Shown: positions 16,140 through 24,650, counted from the stretch's first letter. The stretch: 64,000 nucleotides of DNA from Paractinoplanes rishiriensis (GCF_016862375.1 NZ_BOMV01000007.1:682001-746000); one strand, 5' to 3'. The notes: a model not told the origin generated them from the letters alone. Translations and numbers: made by a program.

Positions 16140-16793
16140 ATGATGGGCGAGTTGCAGGGACTTACCGGGTGGGTGGCGTCTGTCATCGCGGCGCTGGGCG
16201 AGGTGGGCGTGGGGCTGCTGGTCGCCCTGGAAAACCTCATTCCGCCCATACCCAGCGAGATCGTCCTTTCACTCGCCGGCTATCTGGCCCAGGAGGGCCG
16301 GATGAATGTGGTGCTGGTGTGGATCGCGGCCACCTGCGGTGCCCTGGTCGGTGCGCTCGTCCTCTACTGGCTGGGATACAAACTGGGCGAGGACCGACTG
16401 CGCCGCTGGCTGGACAAGCTGCCCCTGGTCGAGGTCGACGACCTCAACAAGGCCGACCGCTGGTTCGAAAAGCACGAGAAGGCGGCCGTGCTGTTCGGCC
16501 GGTGCGCGCCGGTGGTGCGCAGCCTGGTCTCCATCCCGGCCGGCGCCAACCACATGCCGATCGGGCAGTTCATCCTGTTCACCACGCTGGGCAGCGGGGT
16601 CTGGAACGCGCTGTTCGTCGGCGGCGGCTACCTGCTCGGCGAGCGCTGGCAGGACCTCGAGACGTACAGCCACTGGTTCGACTACGCGATCTGGGCGTTC
16701 TTCGCCGGCGCGATCGGCTGGTGGGTGATCAAGAAGGTGCGCAAGCGCAGGCGGCGACGCGCGGCCGCGGGGAGTGGCGGCCGCGCGTCGTAA
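16140..16793 (+). CDS. DedA family (VTT domain) membrane protein
   Basis: This 217-residue protein has the DedA signature. ALENLIPPIPSEIVLSLAGYLA is the first re-entrant half, VWIAATCGALVGALVLYWLGYKLG the next helix, and FGRCAPVVRSLVSIPAGANHMP the conserved loop, followed by two C-terminal helices and a very basic tail. DedA proteins act in membrane lipid flipping and proton-dependent homeostasis. The start is one of two consecutive ATGs. The last coding bases form one arm of a perfect 14-bp hairpin (16755-16790). Confidence 0.92.
   Translation: MMGELQGLTGWVASVIAALGEVGVGLLVALENLIPPIPSEIVLSLAGYLAQEGRMNVVLVWIAATCGALVGALVLYWLGYKLGEDRLRRWLDKLPLVEVDDLNKADRWFEKHEKAAVLFGRCAPVVRSLVSIPAGANHMPIGQFILFTTLGSGVWNALFVGGGYLLGERWQDLETYSHWFDYAIWAFFAGAIGWWVIKKVRKRRRRRAAAGSGGRAS
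16755..16790. terminator. Hairpin terminator inside the end of the DedA gene
   Basis: CGACGCGCGGCCGC at 16755-16768 pairs perfectly with GCGGCCGCGCGTCG at 16777-16790 around an 8-nt loop. The TAA stop follows at once. It lies between the convergent DedA and chitinase genes and could end both transcripts. It encodes the basic C-terminus of DedA. Confidence 0.6.
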
Positions 16794-16802
16794 CCCACCC
16801 GG

Positions 16803-18002
16803 TCAGAAGCCCGCGCTGACCTTCGTGAAGGCCCAGTCGGCCTGCGCGATGCCGGAGCAGTGCGCGACCACCCCGCCGCCGGCGCAGCCCCGGTCCCGGT
16901 TGACCGACCAGAAGGCGAACCGGGCGAACCCGTTGCTGCGGGCGTAGTCCCGGATCCGGGTCCAGGTCTCCAGCGAGGTCAGTTCCTGCTGGTCGGAGAG
17001 CCCGTTCATGCCCGAGATGCCCATCCGGGCGTACGCCTGAGCGTCGGTGTAGCCGAACGTCGTCGTCAGCAGGTTCTTGAGCCCCTCGGAGGCCCCCACC
17101 GTCGCGGCGTACATGTCCGCGTGCCCGCTGAAGTCGAACGGCATCTGGGTGAAGATGTCGATGTTCGCGTTCAGCGCCCGGGCCTGCTGCACCAGCCGGG
17201 TGCCGTAGAAGGTCGGCCCGCTCGGCGAGGTACCGAAGGTGAGGATGGTCCGCACCGACGGGTTCCGCTGCTTGACGATCTTCAGCGCGGTCAGGACCCG
17301 GTCCTGCACCGCGGTGTTCTCGAACTCGTCGGTGTTCTCGATGTCGACGTCGATGGCCTTGAGCTGGAACGCGTCGATCACCTTCTGGTACGCGCCGGCC
17401 AGCGCCTCGGCCGTCGAGCAGTTCGGGCCGAGCTTGTTGCCGCTCCAGCCGCCGATCGACGGGACCACGTCGGCACCGGCCGCCCGGATGGCCGCGATGG
17501 TGCCGGCGTGCACCCCGCCGGTCAGCCCGGACTCGCCGTCCCACACCGGGTTGCAGCCGTTGCCGGCCAGCACGAACGCGATGGTGAACGCCCTGATGCC
17601 GGTGGCGTTGACGACGGTGGCCGGGGCCGGCGGGTTGCCCCAGCCGGGATAGATGTACGGCGCGGCGGCCATCTTCGCCCCGGTCGGCGGGCTGGTGGCC
17701 GGAGGGTTGGTGGTCGGCGGACTGGTGGTCGGTCCGGTGGTGGGGGTGGTCGTTCCGCCGCACGCGCCGTTGTCGGCCCAGACGTCCCACTGGCCGCTGT
17801 TCGTGGCCGGGGACTGATTCTGGGTCCACCACTTCGCGGTGTAGTTGCGGCCGTTCTGCGAAGCGGTGTTGCCGCCCACGTAAACGGCGCTCGTGCTCCA
17901 CGCCGGCGCGCACGCGACGGCGGCGTTCGAGGTGGTCAGCGGGACGATCGCAGCGGCCGCGCCGACCACCGCGACGACCAGCAGCTTCCGGCCGGCGGTC
18001 AC
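16803..18002 (-). CDS. Secreted GH18 chitinase-like enzyme with N-terminal CBM5/12
   Basis: This 399-residue protein has a signal peptide (about 1-27), a chitin-binding CBM5/12 module (about 30-81, with YVGGNTASQNGRNYTAKWWTQ), a Thr/Pro linker and a GH18 barrel (about 110-399). The active site reads KAIDVDIE: the three catalytic acids Asp218, Asp220 and Glu222 are kept, but the usual leading DG is KA. SIGGWSGN is the conserved third strand. The GTG start overlaps the preceding chitinase stop by 4 bp (GTGA), so the two are translationally coupled. It probably degrades chitin or chito-oligosaccharides outside the cell. Confidence 0.9.
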   Translation of the reverse strand: MTAGRKLLVVAVVGAAAAIVPLTTSNAAVACAPAWSTSAVYVGGNTASQNGRNYTAKWWTQNQSPATNSGQWDVWADNGACGGTTTPTTGPTTSPPTTNPPATSPPTGAKMAAAPYIYPGWGNPPAPATVVNATGIRAFTIAFVLAGNGCNPVWDGESGLTGGVHAGTIAAIRAAGADVVPSIGGWSGNKLGPNCSTAEALAGAYQKVIDAFQLKAIDVDIENTDEFENTAVQDRVLTALKIVKQRNPSVRTILTFGTSPSGPTFYGTRLVQQARALNANIDIFTQMPFDFSGHADMYAATVGASEGLKNLLTTTFGYTDAQAYARMGISGMNGLSDQQELTSLETWTRIRDYARSNGFARFAFWSVNRDRGCAGGGVVAHCSGIAQADWAFTKVSAGF

Positions 18003-19246
18003 AGCGAGTCCAGGTGCGGCTTGACCGTGTTGGCGAAGGCGTTGCCGTTGCTGACGTCCCAGTTGATCGACCAGGTCATCGCGCCGGCGATGGCCGGATA
18101 GGTGGCCGGCGGCCGGAACGAGCCGCAGTTGGTGCCCTTGGCCAGGCAGTCCAGCGCCTGGTTGACCACGGCCGGCGCGACGTAGCCGCCACCGGCCGCC
18201 CGGGTGCTGGCCGGCAGGCCGAGCGCGACCTGGTCGGGGCGCAGGCCGTTCTGCAGCGGGATGCAGGCCAGCGCGGTCAGGAAGTTCACCGTGCCCTGCG
18301 CGTAGGCGAAGCTGTTGTCACAGCCGAGCATCGACCCGGAGTTGTAGTACTGGGTGAAGACCACGGTGAGGATGTCCTTGATGGACAGCGCCAGCGCGAA
18401 GTAGGACGAGGCCGCATTCTGCATGTCGATGGTCTGCGGCGCCATCGTGATGATCAGGCTCGCGCCCACCTTGCTCCGCAGGCTGCGCAACGCCTGGGCC
18501 ATGAACGTCGGGTTGAGCCCGTTCTCCAGGTCGATGTCCACCCCGTCGAAGCCGTACGTGGTGATCAGCCGGTGCGCCGAGTCGGCGAACGCGGTGGCCG
18601 CCGCGGTGCTGTTCACCGCGACCGTGCCCTTCTCGCCGCCGACCGAGATGACGACCTTCTTGCCGCGCTGCTTGAGGGTGGCGACGTCGGCCTTGAACTG
18701 GGCGTCGGTGTAGCCGCCCACGGCGCTCGCGAGGCCCGGGTCGAGGTTGAAGGTGACCGCGCCGGGGTTCGCGGTGGCGTCGGCGAAGGCCACGGCGATG
18801 AGGTCGTACGCGGCGGGCACCGCGGCCAGCTTGAGCGGTGCGGCGCCGTTGTCGAAGTTCTGCCAGTACCCGGTGAGGAAGTGCCGCGGCAGCGAGCCGT
18901 TCGGCGGCGGCGGCGTGGGCGGGGTGGTCGGCGGCATCGTGGGCGGGGTGGTGGGTGGCGTGGTCGGTGGTGTGGTCGGCGGCGGTGTGTCCCCGCAGGC
19001 GCCCTTGTCGGCCCACACGTCCCACTGGCCGCTGTGCGTGGCCGGTGACTCGTTCTGGGTCCACCACTTGGCGGTGTAGTTGCGGCCGTTCTGCGAGGCC
19101 GAGTTGCCGCCGACATAGACGGCCGAGGCGCTCCACGCCGGGGCGCACGCGACCGCCGCGGTCGCCGTACTGCTGACATATACCGCCGCGGAGCCGGCGG
19201 CGAGTGCCGCCACCGTCGCGAGAATGACCGATCTGGAGCGCTTCAT
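17999..19246 (-). CDS. Secreted GH18 chitinase with N-terminal CBM5/12
   Basis: This 415-residue protein has a signal peptide ending near TATAAVA, CBM5/12 (about 32-84), a TPP-repeat linker (about 86-117) and a GH18 catalytic domain. The active site is a perfect DGVDIDLE (Asp234 to Glu241), with VVISVGGEKG before it and MTWSINWD at the C-terminal end. The start has GGAAGGA upstream. It is the first gene of a coupled chitinase pair. A 118-bp stretch of its CBM coding region (18994-19111) is identical to the chitinase at 38582-39979. An unusual AT-rich promoter precedes it. Confidence 0.95.
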   Translation of the reverse strand: MKRSRSVILATVAALAAGSAAVYVSSTATAAVACAPAWSASAVYVGGNSASQNGRNYTAKWWTQNESPATHSGQWDVWADKGACGDTPPPTTPPTTPPTTPPTMPPTTPPTPPPPNGSLPRHFLTGYWQNFDNGAAPLKLAAVPAAYDLIAVAFADATANPGAVTFNLDPGLASAVGGYTDAQFKADVATLKQRGKKVVISVGGEKGTVAVNSTAAATAFADSAHRLITTYGFDGVDIDLENGLNPTFMAQALRSLRSKVGASLIITMAPQTIDMQNAASSYFALALSIKDILTVVFTQYYNSGSMLGCDNSFAYAQGTVNFLTALACIPLQNGLRPDQVALGLPASTRAAGGGYVAPAVVNQALDCLAKGTNCGSFRPPATYPAIAGAMTWSINWDVSNGNAFANTVKPHLDSL

Positions 19247-19284
19247 AGTCGTCCTTCCATGCGCCTCCGCTTACCACTAAATGT

Positions 19285-19313
19285 TTAGGACTGTTAAAAA
19301 TAAAGGTAAAGAG
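19285..19313 (-). promoter_or_regulatory. Chitinase promoter with embedded conserved element
   Basis: On the minus strand CTCTTTA (19313-19307), 9 nt, then TTAACAGTCCTAA (19297-19285). The same two blocks with the same spacing occur upstream of the third chitinase (39989-40017). A -35-like TTTACC and a -10-like TAAACA 17 nt apart overlap the blocks, so the conserved part fills the spacer and enters the -10. The surrounding 80 bp is strikingly AT-rich for this genome. Confidence 0.6.
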
Positions 19314-19368
19314 CAAGAACCTTAAACATCCTTAAATCTTTCCGGTACGCAAAAAAAGGGGGCCGGTG

Positions 19369-20784
19369 CTACTTGCGGAACTGAATCCAGTTGACGTTCA
19401 CGAAGTCGGCCGGCTGGCCGCTCGTGAAGGTCAGATAGACGGTGTGGGTTCCGGTCACATTTGTCACGTTGGCCGGGATGGACTGCCAGTTCTGCCAGCC
19501 GCCCGTGTTGGCCAGCGCGAAGCTGCCGATCGGCGCGCTGGTCCGGCTGTCCAGCCGCACCTCGACCAGGCCGCTGACCGCGTTGCCGGCTCCCGAGGCC
19601 ACCCGGCCGACGAAGTCCTTGACCCCGCCGCTGCCGAAGTTGACGTTGTTGAACTGGACCCAGTCGCCGTTGCCGATGTACGAGACGTTCTGGCCGCCCT
19701 CCGAGCAGGTCTCGGTCTGCACGCCGCCCGACGCGTTGGACGACTCGGCCTCGATCCGGCTGAACGCGTCCCGGCCGGTACCCCCGGTGGGGCTGGTCGT
19801 CGGGGACGTGGTGGGCGAGGTGGTGGGCGACGTCGTCGTGCCGCCCCCGGTGGACTGGTAGACGGCCACGTAGTCGATCAGCATCGGCACGCCCGGCTGG
19901 GTGGACGCGGTCGGCCCGCCGCCGAACGCCGCCGGGAAGCCGCCGCCCATCGCCACGTTCAAGATCACGAAAAAACCGCGGTGGGTGGCGTTGTTCCAGG
20001 TGGTGGCGTCCAGCTGGTTCTGGTTGACCGAGAAGTAGTTGTTGCCGTCCAGGTACCAGCGCAGCACCTCCGGCGAGGAACTGCGGTCAAATTCGATGGC
20101 GTACGTGTGGAAGCTGGTCAGACAGGTCGAGCAGGAGCGCTCGCCGCTGGTGATGCCGGTGGTCTCGTTGCACGGGCCGCCCGGATTGGTGCCGCAGTGC
20201 AGCGCCGCGAAGTGCGAGGCCCGGCCGTTGACGTTCTCCAGGATGTCCCACTCGCCGATGCTCGGCCAGTTGGTCGCGCCGACCGGGCGGGCCGCGTCGC
20301 CGAGCATCCAGAAGGCCGGCCAGTACCCGGCCGCCGCCGCGCCGGTGACGTTCGGCTGCTGGATCCGCGCCTCGACGCGCACCTTGCCGCCGGCCGGGGC
20401 CGCGAAGTTGGTGCGCTGCGTCTCCACCCGGCCCGAGGTCCAGTTGCCGGCCGAGTCGCGCAGCGGCTTGATCGCCAGGTTGCCGTTGCCGTCGTGGTAG
20501 ACGTTCGCGGTCGAGTCGGTCATCGTCTCGATCTCGCCGGTACCCCAGTTGGCCGCCCCGCCCGGGTAACCGGTGCCGGTCGCGTACAGCCAGTTGGTCC
20601 GGTTCAGCCCGGTGCCCGCCGCACCGGTGAAGTCGTCGCTGAACACCGTCGTCATGCCCGCCGGTGCCGCCGGGACGGCCGCGCTGGCGTCCAGGGTGAA
20701 GACCGCGGTGGCGGCCACGGCTGCCACGGCCGCGGTCGACACGGCGAACAGGGCACGGGCGCGTTTTCGGAGCCGAGATGCCAT
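19369..20784 (-). CDS. Secreted GH16 beta-glucanase with C-terminal CBM6
   Basis: This 471-residue protein has a signal peptide (about 1-36), a GH16 catalytic domain (about 45-313), a Thr/Ser/Pro linker and a CBM6 module (about 340-471). The GH16 active site is IGEWDILENVNG, with Glu178 as nucleophile, Asp180 and Glu183. The Met-bulged form without an extra residue and the sequence GYWPAFWML are typical of laminarinases (endo-1,3-beta-glucanases). CBM6 shows the FSRIEAE start and WVQFNNVNFGSGG. Upstream is a perfect CebR-like palindrome, suggesting induction by a glucan-derived oligosaccharide. A T7 tract follows the stop on the minus strand. Confidence 0.94.
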   Translation of the reverse strand: MASRLRKRARALFAVSTAAVAAVAATAVFTLDASAAVPAAPAGMTTVFSDDFTGAAGTGLNRTNWLYATGTGYPGGAANWGTGEIETMTDSTANVYHDGNGNLAIKPLRDSAGNWTSGRVETQRTNFAAPAGGKVRVEARIQQPNVTGAAAAGYWPAFWMLGDAARPVGATNWPSIGEWDILENVNGRASHFAALHCGTNPGGPCNETTGITSGERSCSTCLTSFHTYAIEFDRSSSPEVLRWYLDGNNYFSVNQNQLDATTWNNATHRGFFVILNVAMGGGFPAAFGGGPTASTQPGVPMLIDYVAVYQSTGGGTTTSPTTSPTTSPTTSPTGGTGRDAFSRIEAESSNASGGVQTETCSEGGQNVSYIGNGDWVQFNNVNFGSGGVKDFVGRVASGAGNAVSGLVEVRLDSRTSAPIGSFALANTGGWQNWQSIPANVTNVTGTHTVYLTFTSGQPADFVNVNWIQFRK

Positions 20785-20818
20785 CGGAAGCCTTTCGAAT
20801 GGGGGGCCGAGAAAGCTG

Positions 20819-20832
20819 TGAGAGCGCTCTCA
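20819..20832 (-). promoter_or_regulatory. LacI-family (CebR-like) operator
   Basis: TGAGAGCGCTCTCA is a perfect 14-bp palindrome 35 bp before the GH16 start. It differs from the known CebR/CelR site TGGGAGCGCTCCCA only at one symmetric position. A LacI-type repressor relieved by a glucan oligosaccharide is the natural reading; no such repressor gene is in the window. Confidence 0.7.
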
Positions 20833-20877
20833 GAGAAAGATTGCACGCGCGTTACGAAGCAAAGTCAATATTGGCCG

Positions 20878-21498
20878 TCAACGATTGCCCGTTGGTACCG
20901 GGCGACGCCACAGTGCGTGTTCCACCGCGGTACACGCAGTGGAGGTGACCAGATAGAGGGCACCGGCCAGCGGCAGCCAGGCGATGACCGGAACGGTGAG
21001 ATAGGGCAGGAAACGCAACGCCGTCATGCGGCGCGCGGTCCACCGGGCCAGCAGCAACGCGACGGCGATCAGCACGGCATAGATCGGCAGCGCGGCCCAC
21101 AGGTGGGCGGTGAGCGGCGCACCGAACAACACACCGGCCGGCGGGTCCAGCGCCACCCGGTACATGATCATGAAGAACGGCGCCTGCGCCAGCGCCGGCA
21201 GCAGCGTGACCAGTAACCCGGCGCCGTTGGCCCGCTGCAGCGCGAACGATTCGGACAGCATCCGGGCCGGGTCTTCGCGGTGCTTCTCGCGCAACTTCTC
21301 GAGTTGCGGCGCCAGGGCCTGTGCCCGGCGCTGGCCGCGGGCCTGCAGATAGCTGAGCGGGCTGATCAGCAGCCGGACCAGCACGGTGAACACGACGATG
21401 GCGAGGGCCACGGCGAACGAGCCGGTGGCCGGGCCGAGCAGGGCCGCGAGGCCCTCGATGGCAGCGTGGACGGCATTGGTTACGGCGGAGAAGGACAT
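20878..21498 (-). CDS. YidC/Oxa1 family membrane insertase homologue
   Basis: This 206-residue protein has five hydrophobic segments and a basic coiled loop (QARGQRRAQALAPQLEKLREKHREDPARMLSE), the layout of the YidC/Oxa1 core. Further signatures are LVRLLISPLSYLQ, LPALAQAPFFMIMYRVA and a C-terminal pair of helices. It is shorter than the housekeeping YidC and is not next to rnpA or rpmH, so it is probably an additional insertase. A DUF6412-like protein lies upstream on the same strand, a pairing I recall from other actinobacteria. Clients are unknown. Confidence 0.85.
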   Translation of the reverse strand: MSFSAVTNAVHAAIEGLAALLGPATGSFAVALAIVVFTVLVRLLISPLSYLQARGQRRAQALAPQLEKLREKHREDPARMLSESFALQRANGAGLLVTLLPALAQAPFFMIMYRVALDPPAGVLFGAPLTAHLWAALPIYAVLIAVALLLARWTARRMTALRFLPYLTVPVIAWLPLAGALYLVTSTACTAVEHALWRRPVPTGNR

Positions 21499-21578
21499 GG
21501 TGATACCCCTGACTGAGGTCCGGACGAAAGGGACTCATCAGGCGGCGGCGCAGGCTCGCGCCCAGGGGGTGCGAGCGG

Positions 21579-21848
21579 CTACGCGGCCGCGGGGTACAGA
21601 CCCGGGGCTCGGGGGCGCGGACGGCCGGCGGCGTCCGGGTCGCGCAGGCGGGAGGGTGCGGCCGTGCGGGACCGGCGCGCGAACGCGCGTACGCCCGGAG
21701 CGGCCGCCGGGATCGGAACCGGCAGCGCGACAACGGCGGCGACCAGCAACCCGGCCGCCAGCACCGTGAGACCCAGCGCGAGGGTCGCGGGGCTCTGCTG
21801 TGCCGGGTCCAGCAGGGCGGCCAGCACCCAGAAACCCCACAGCACCAT
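21579..21848 (-). CDS. Small membrane protein, DUF6412-like
   Basis: This 89-residue protein has two hydrophobic helices (MVLWGFWVLAALL and ALGLTVLAAGLLVAAVVALP) followed by a Pro/Arg-rich tail. Layout and position just upstream of a YidC/Oxa1 homologue fit DUF6412 proteins; the assignment is from memory of gene order and is tentative. The gap to the YidC start is 80 bp, so both may be on one transcript. It may be an assembly partner or a client of the insertase. Confidence 0.6.
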   Translation of the reverse strand: MVLWGFWVLAALLDPAQQSPATLALGLTVLAAGLLVAAVVALPVPIPAAAPGVRAFARRSRTAAPSRLRDPDAAGRPRPRAPGLYPAAA

Positions 21849-21918
21849 GCGGCCACGCTAGCCGCCGGATGCAACGATCGTTCGTTTTCCGAATCGCCCT
21901 GCCGGGTAATGGCTGCGC

Positions 21919-23076
21919 ATGGATGCGGCTGTTGGTGGAACCACGATCTCCGAAGCGCTGGCCGCCGAGGCCGAGTCGCAGGAACTGTTCACGCTCGGCG
22001 TCGAGGAGGAGTACCTGCTCTTCGACGCGACCGAGCCGCGCGCCACCGAGACGGTCGACGACGTGCTGGCCGAGATCCCGGCCGCACTGCGCGAGTCGGT
22101 GCAGCACGAATACCTGCGCAGCCAGATCGAGGTGGCCAGCCCGCCCCAGCTGGAGCTGAGCGGCCTGCACGCGGCCATGCGCGACCTGCGCGCCGAGGTG
22201 TCGGCCGCGGCCGAGCGCGCGGGTGCCCGGCTGCTGGCCGTCGGCACCGGCCCGGCCGCCGGCCCGGTGGCCCGCCTCGTCGACACGCCGCGCTACCACC
22301 GGATGCGCGAGCGGTTCGGCGACCTCTCCCCCGGCCAGGGACTGTGCGGCACCCATGTGCACGTCAGCATCGACGACGCCGAGTGCGGCGTACACGTGCT
22401 CAATCACCTGCGCCCCTGGCTGCCGATCCTGCAGGCGGCCACCGCGAACTCGCCGTTCTTCGGCGGCCGGGACACCGGCTACGCCAGTTGGCGCTCGGTG
22501 ATGTGGGAGCGCTGGCCCACCGTCGGGCCCACGCCCTACCTGGAGTCGCACGACCAGTATCTGACCCTGGTGTCCGACCTCGAGGCGAGCGGCGCCATGC
22601 TCGACGAGGGGATGCTCTACTGGTACGCCCGGCTCTCCGCGCGCTACCCCACCGTCGAGATCCGGATGGGCGACGTGATGCCCGGCCTGGACGACACCAT
22701 GCTGCTCGCGGCGCTGACCCGGGCCCTGGTCGCCACCCTGGTGAGCGACGTCCGGGACGGCGTGCCGGCGCCCCGGGTGCCCGACCCGCTGCTGGTCGCC
22801 GCGCACTGGCGGGCCGCGCACGACGGCCTGGAGGGCGTCAACATCGACATGGCCACCCGCGAGCCGCGCCCGGCCTGGCGGCTGATGCGCCAGCTGTTCG
22901 ACTACGTGCGTCCCGAGTTGGAGCGGCACGGCGACCTCGACACGGCCACCGTCCTGATGGGACGCCTGCGCAGCCGGGGCACCGGCGCCGCCCGCCAGCG
23001 CGCCGTGCTGGCCCAGCAGGGCAACGTCGCCGACGTGGTGGACTGGCTGGCCCGGGCCACCCGCGGCGACGAGTGA
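21919..23076 (+). CDS. Glutamate-cysteine ligase family 2 protein (YbdK type)
   Basis: This 385-residue carboxylate-amine ligase matches the YbdK/GCS2 family. FTLGVEEEYLLFD near the N-terminus carries the metal-binding Glu pair, QHEYLRSQIEVASPP the second ligand set, GTHVHVSIDD the conserved His pair and YPTVEIRMGDVMPG the C-terminal site. YbdK shows weak gamma-glutamylcysteine synthesis in vitro; actinobacteria mainly use mycothiol, so the true product is uncertain. The next gene downstream is a CoA-disulfide-reductase-like flavoenzyme, which hints at a thiol context. Confidence 0.9.
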   Translation: MDAAVGGTTISEALAAEAESQELFTLGVEEEYLLFDATEPRATETVDDVLAEIPAALRESVQHEYLRSQIEVASPPQLELSGLHAAMRDLRAEVSAAAERAGARLLAVGTGPAAGPVARLVDTPRYHRMRERFGDLSPGQGLCGTHVHVSIDDAECGVHVLNHLRPWLPILQAATANSPFFGGRDTGYASWRSVMWERWPTVGPTPYLESHDQYLTLVSDLEASGAMLDEGMLYWYARLSARYPTVEIRMGDVMPGLDDTMLLAALTRALVATLVSDVRDGVPAPRVPDPLLVAAHWRAAHDGLEGVNIDMATREPRPAWRLMRQLFDYVRPELERHGDLDTATVLMGRLRSRGTGAARQRAVLAQQGNVADVVDWLARATRGDE

Positions 23077-23148
23077 CCGGATCGGCCACCGAGGACGAAG
23101 CCTACGAAGTAGCCTGAGATCCGGCACGAGAGGCAGGGGTTGCGCCGG

Positions 23149-24519
23149 ATGCGACTGGTCATCATCGGCGGGGACGCGGCCGGCATGTCGGCGGCCTCGC
23201 AGGCCCGCAAGCGGCTCGGCCGGGACGTGCTGGAGATCGTCGCGTTCGAGCGCGGCCACTTCACGTCGTACTCGGCCTGCGGCATCCCATACTGGATCGG
23301 CGGTGTGGTCGCCGAGCGGGACGCGCTGGTGGCCCGCACCCCCGACGAGCACCGCAAGGCCGGCATCCAGGTGCGGCTCCGGCACGAGGTGACCGGCATC
23401 GACCTGGACCGGCGCGAGGTGGTGGCGCGCGATCTCGACGGCGGCGGCGAGGTCAAAACCCACTTCGATCATTTGATGTACGCCGCGGGCGCGAGCCCGG
23501 TCACCCCGGACTGGGCCACCGACCGGGGTGCCGGCATCTTCGGTGTGCAGACCCTGGACGACGGTGCCGCGATCCAGGAGTGGCTGGCCCGCGACCCGGC
23601 GCCGCGGCGGGCCGTGGTGATCGGCGGCGGCTACATCGGGGTGGAGATGGCCGAGGCGATGGTGCGCCGCGGCCTGCGGGTGACGCTGCTGGAGAAATCG
23701 GACCAGCCGATGGCCAAGACCGCCGACCCGGACATGGGCGCGCTGGTCCGGCAGGCGATCGAGGGCCTGGGCATCGAGGTGCGCACCGGCGCCGCGGTGG
23801 AGGGCATCGACACCGAGGGCGGCCGGGTGCGTGCGGTGGTCACCCCGGGCGGCGCGCTGCCGGCTGACATCGTGCTGCTGGGTTTGGGGGTACGCCCGAA
23901 CAGCGCGCTGGCCGAGCAGGCGGGCCTACCGGTCGGCGCCACCGGCGGGTTGCGCACCGACCTGCGGATGCGGGTCGAGGGCGTGGACGGGGTCTGGGCG
24001 GCCGGCGACTGCGTCGAGACCCGGCACCTGCTGACCGGGCGGCCGGCGCACGTGCCGCTCGGCACCCACGCCAACAAGCAGGGCCGGGTGGCCGGCATCA
24101 ACATCGGCGGCGGCTATGCCACGTTCCCCGGCGTGATCGGCACCGCGGTGACCAAGGTGTGCGACCTCGAGGTGGCCCGCACCGGACTGACCTCGAAGGA
24201 GGCAGACTCCGCCGGCTTCGCGTACGTGACCGCGACCGTCGCGTCGACCAGTCGGGCCGGCTACTACCCGGGCGCCGAGACCATGACCATCAAGCTGATC
24301 GCCGAGCGGCGCACCGGCACGTTGCTGGGTGCGCAGATCGTCGGCAAGGCCGAGGCCGCCAAGCGGATCGACGCGCTCGCGGTGGCGGTGTGGAACCGGA
24401 TGAACGTCGAGGAGATGACCGCGCTCGACCTCAGCTACGCGCCGCCGTTCGCCCCGGTGTGGGACCCGGTGCTGATCGCGGCCCGCAAGGCGACCGAGGC
24501 GGTACACGCCAGTTTGTAA
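23149..24519 (+). CDS. FAD-dependent pyridine nucleotide-disulfide oxidoreductase, CoA-disulfide reductase-like
   Basis: This 456-residue flavoprotein has the FAD motif VIIGGDAAGMSAA, a single active-site Cys in SYSACGIPYWIGG (as in CoA-disulfide reductase and NADH oxidase rather than a CxxxxC pair), the NAD motif VIGGGYIGVEMAEA, the second FAD motif VWAAGDCVET and a C-terminal dimerisation domain ending LDLSYAPPFAPVWDPVL. It probably reduces CoA disulfides, oxygen or polysulfide with NAD(P)H. The ATG at 23149 is preferred over a TTG nine bases earlier. GGGG lies upstream. Confidence 0.9.
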   Translation: MRLVIIGGDAAGMSAASQARKRLGRDVLEIVAFERGHFTSYSACGIPYWIGGVVAERDALVARTPDEHRKAGIQVRLRHEVTGIDLDRREVVARDLDGGGEVKTHFDHLMYAAGASPVTPDWATDRGAGIFGVQTLDDGAAIQEWLARDPAPRRAVVIGGGYIGVEMAEAMVRRGLRVTLLEKSDQPMAKTADPDMGALVRQAIEGLGIEVRTGAAVEGIDTEGGRVRAVVTPGGALPADIVLLGLGVRPNSALAEQAGLPVGATGGLRTDLRMRVEGVDGVWAAGDCVETRHLLTGRPAHVPLGTHANKQGRVAGINIGGGYATFPGVIGTAVTKVCDLEVARTGLTSKEADSAGFAYVTATVASTSRAGYYPGAETMTIKLIAERRTGTLLGAQIVGKAEAAKRIDALAVAVWNRMNVEEMTALDLSYAPPFAPVWDPVLIAARKATEAVHASL

Positions 24520-24650
24520 GGCCACAGTCGACTTTGGTCGATTTCGTAGGCGACTCGCTACTGAGCGCGAACAGGCGAAACTACATTCCGTACACCGAAG
24601 ATCACCGATCTGGTATCGCGCCGGGCGCTGCCACACGGTAGAGATTCAGC

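Noticed and set aside
14609..16819. A 736-codon plus-strand open frame opposite the GH13 gene, running into DedA
   Set aside because: It mixes the antisense of GH13 with an out-of-frame DedA reading; no family pattern is seen.
19350..19357. A-run after the GH16 stop as an intrinsic terminator
   Set aside because: The T7 tract on the minus strand is clear, but no stable stem directly precedes it.
16803..20784. A biosynthetic gene cluster or genomic island around the chitinases
   Set aside because: The genes are secreted glycan hydrolases with host-like GC; there is no integrase, tRNA boundary or tailoring enzyme.
24599..24611. AGATC-ACC-GATCT inverted repeat before the deacetylase gene
   Set aside because: Arms of 5 bp are short and no second copy or -10/-35 context supports an operator.
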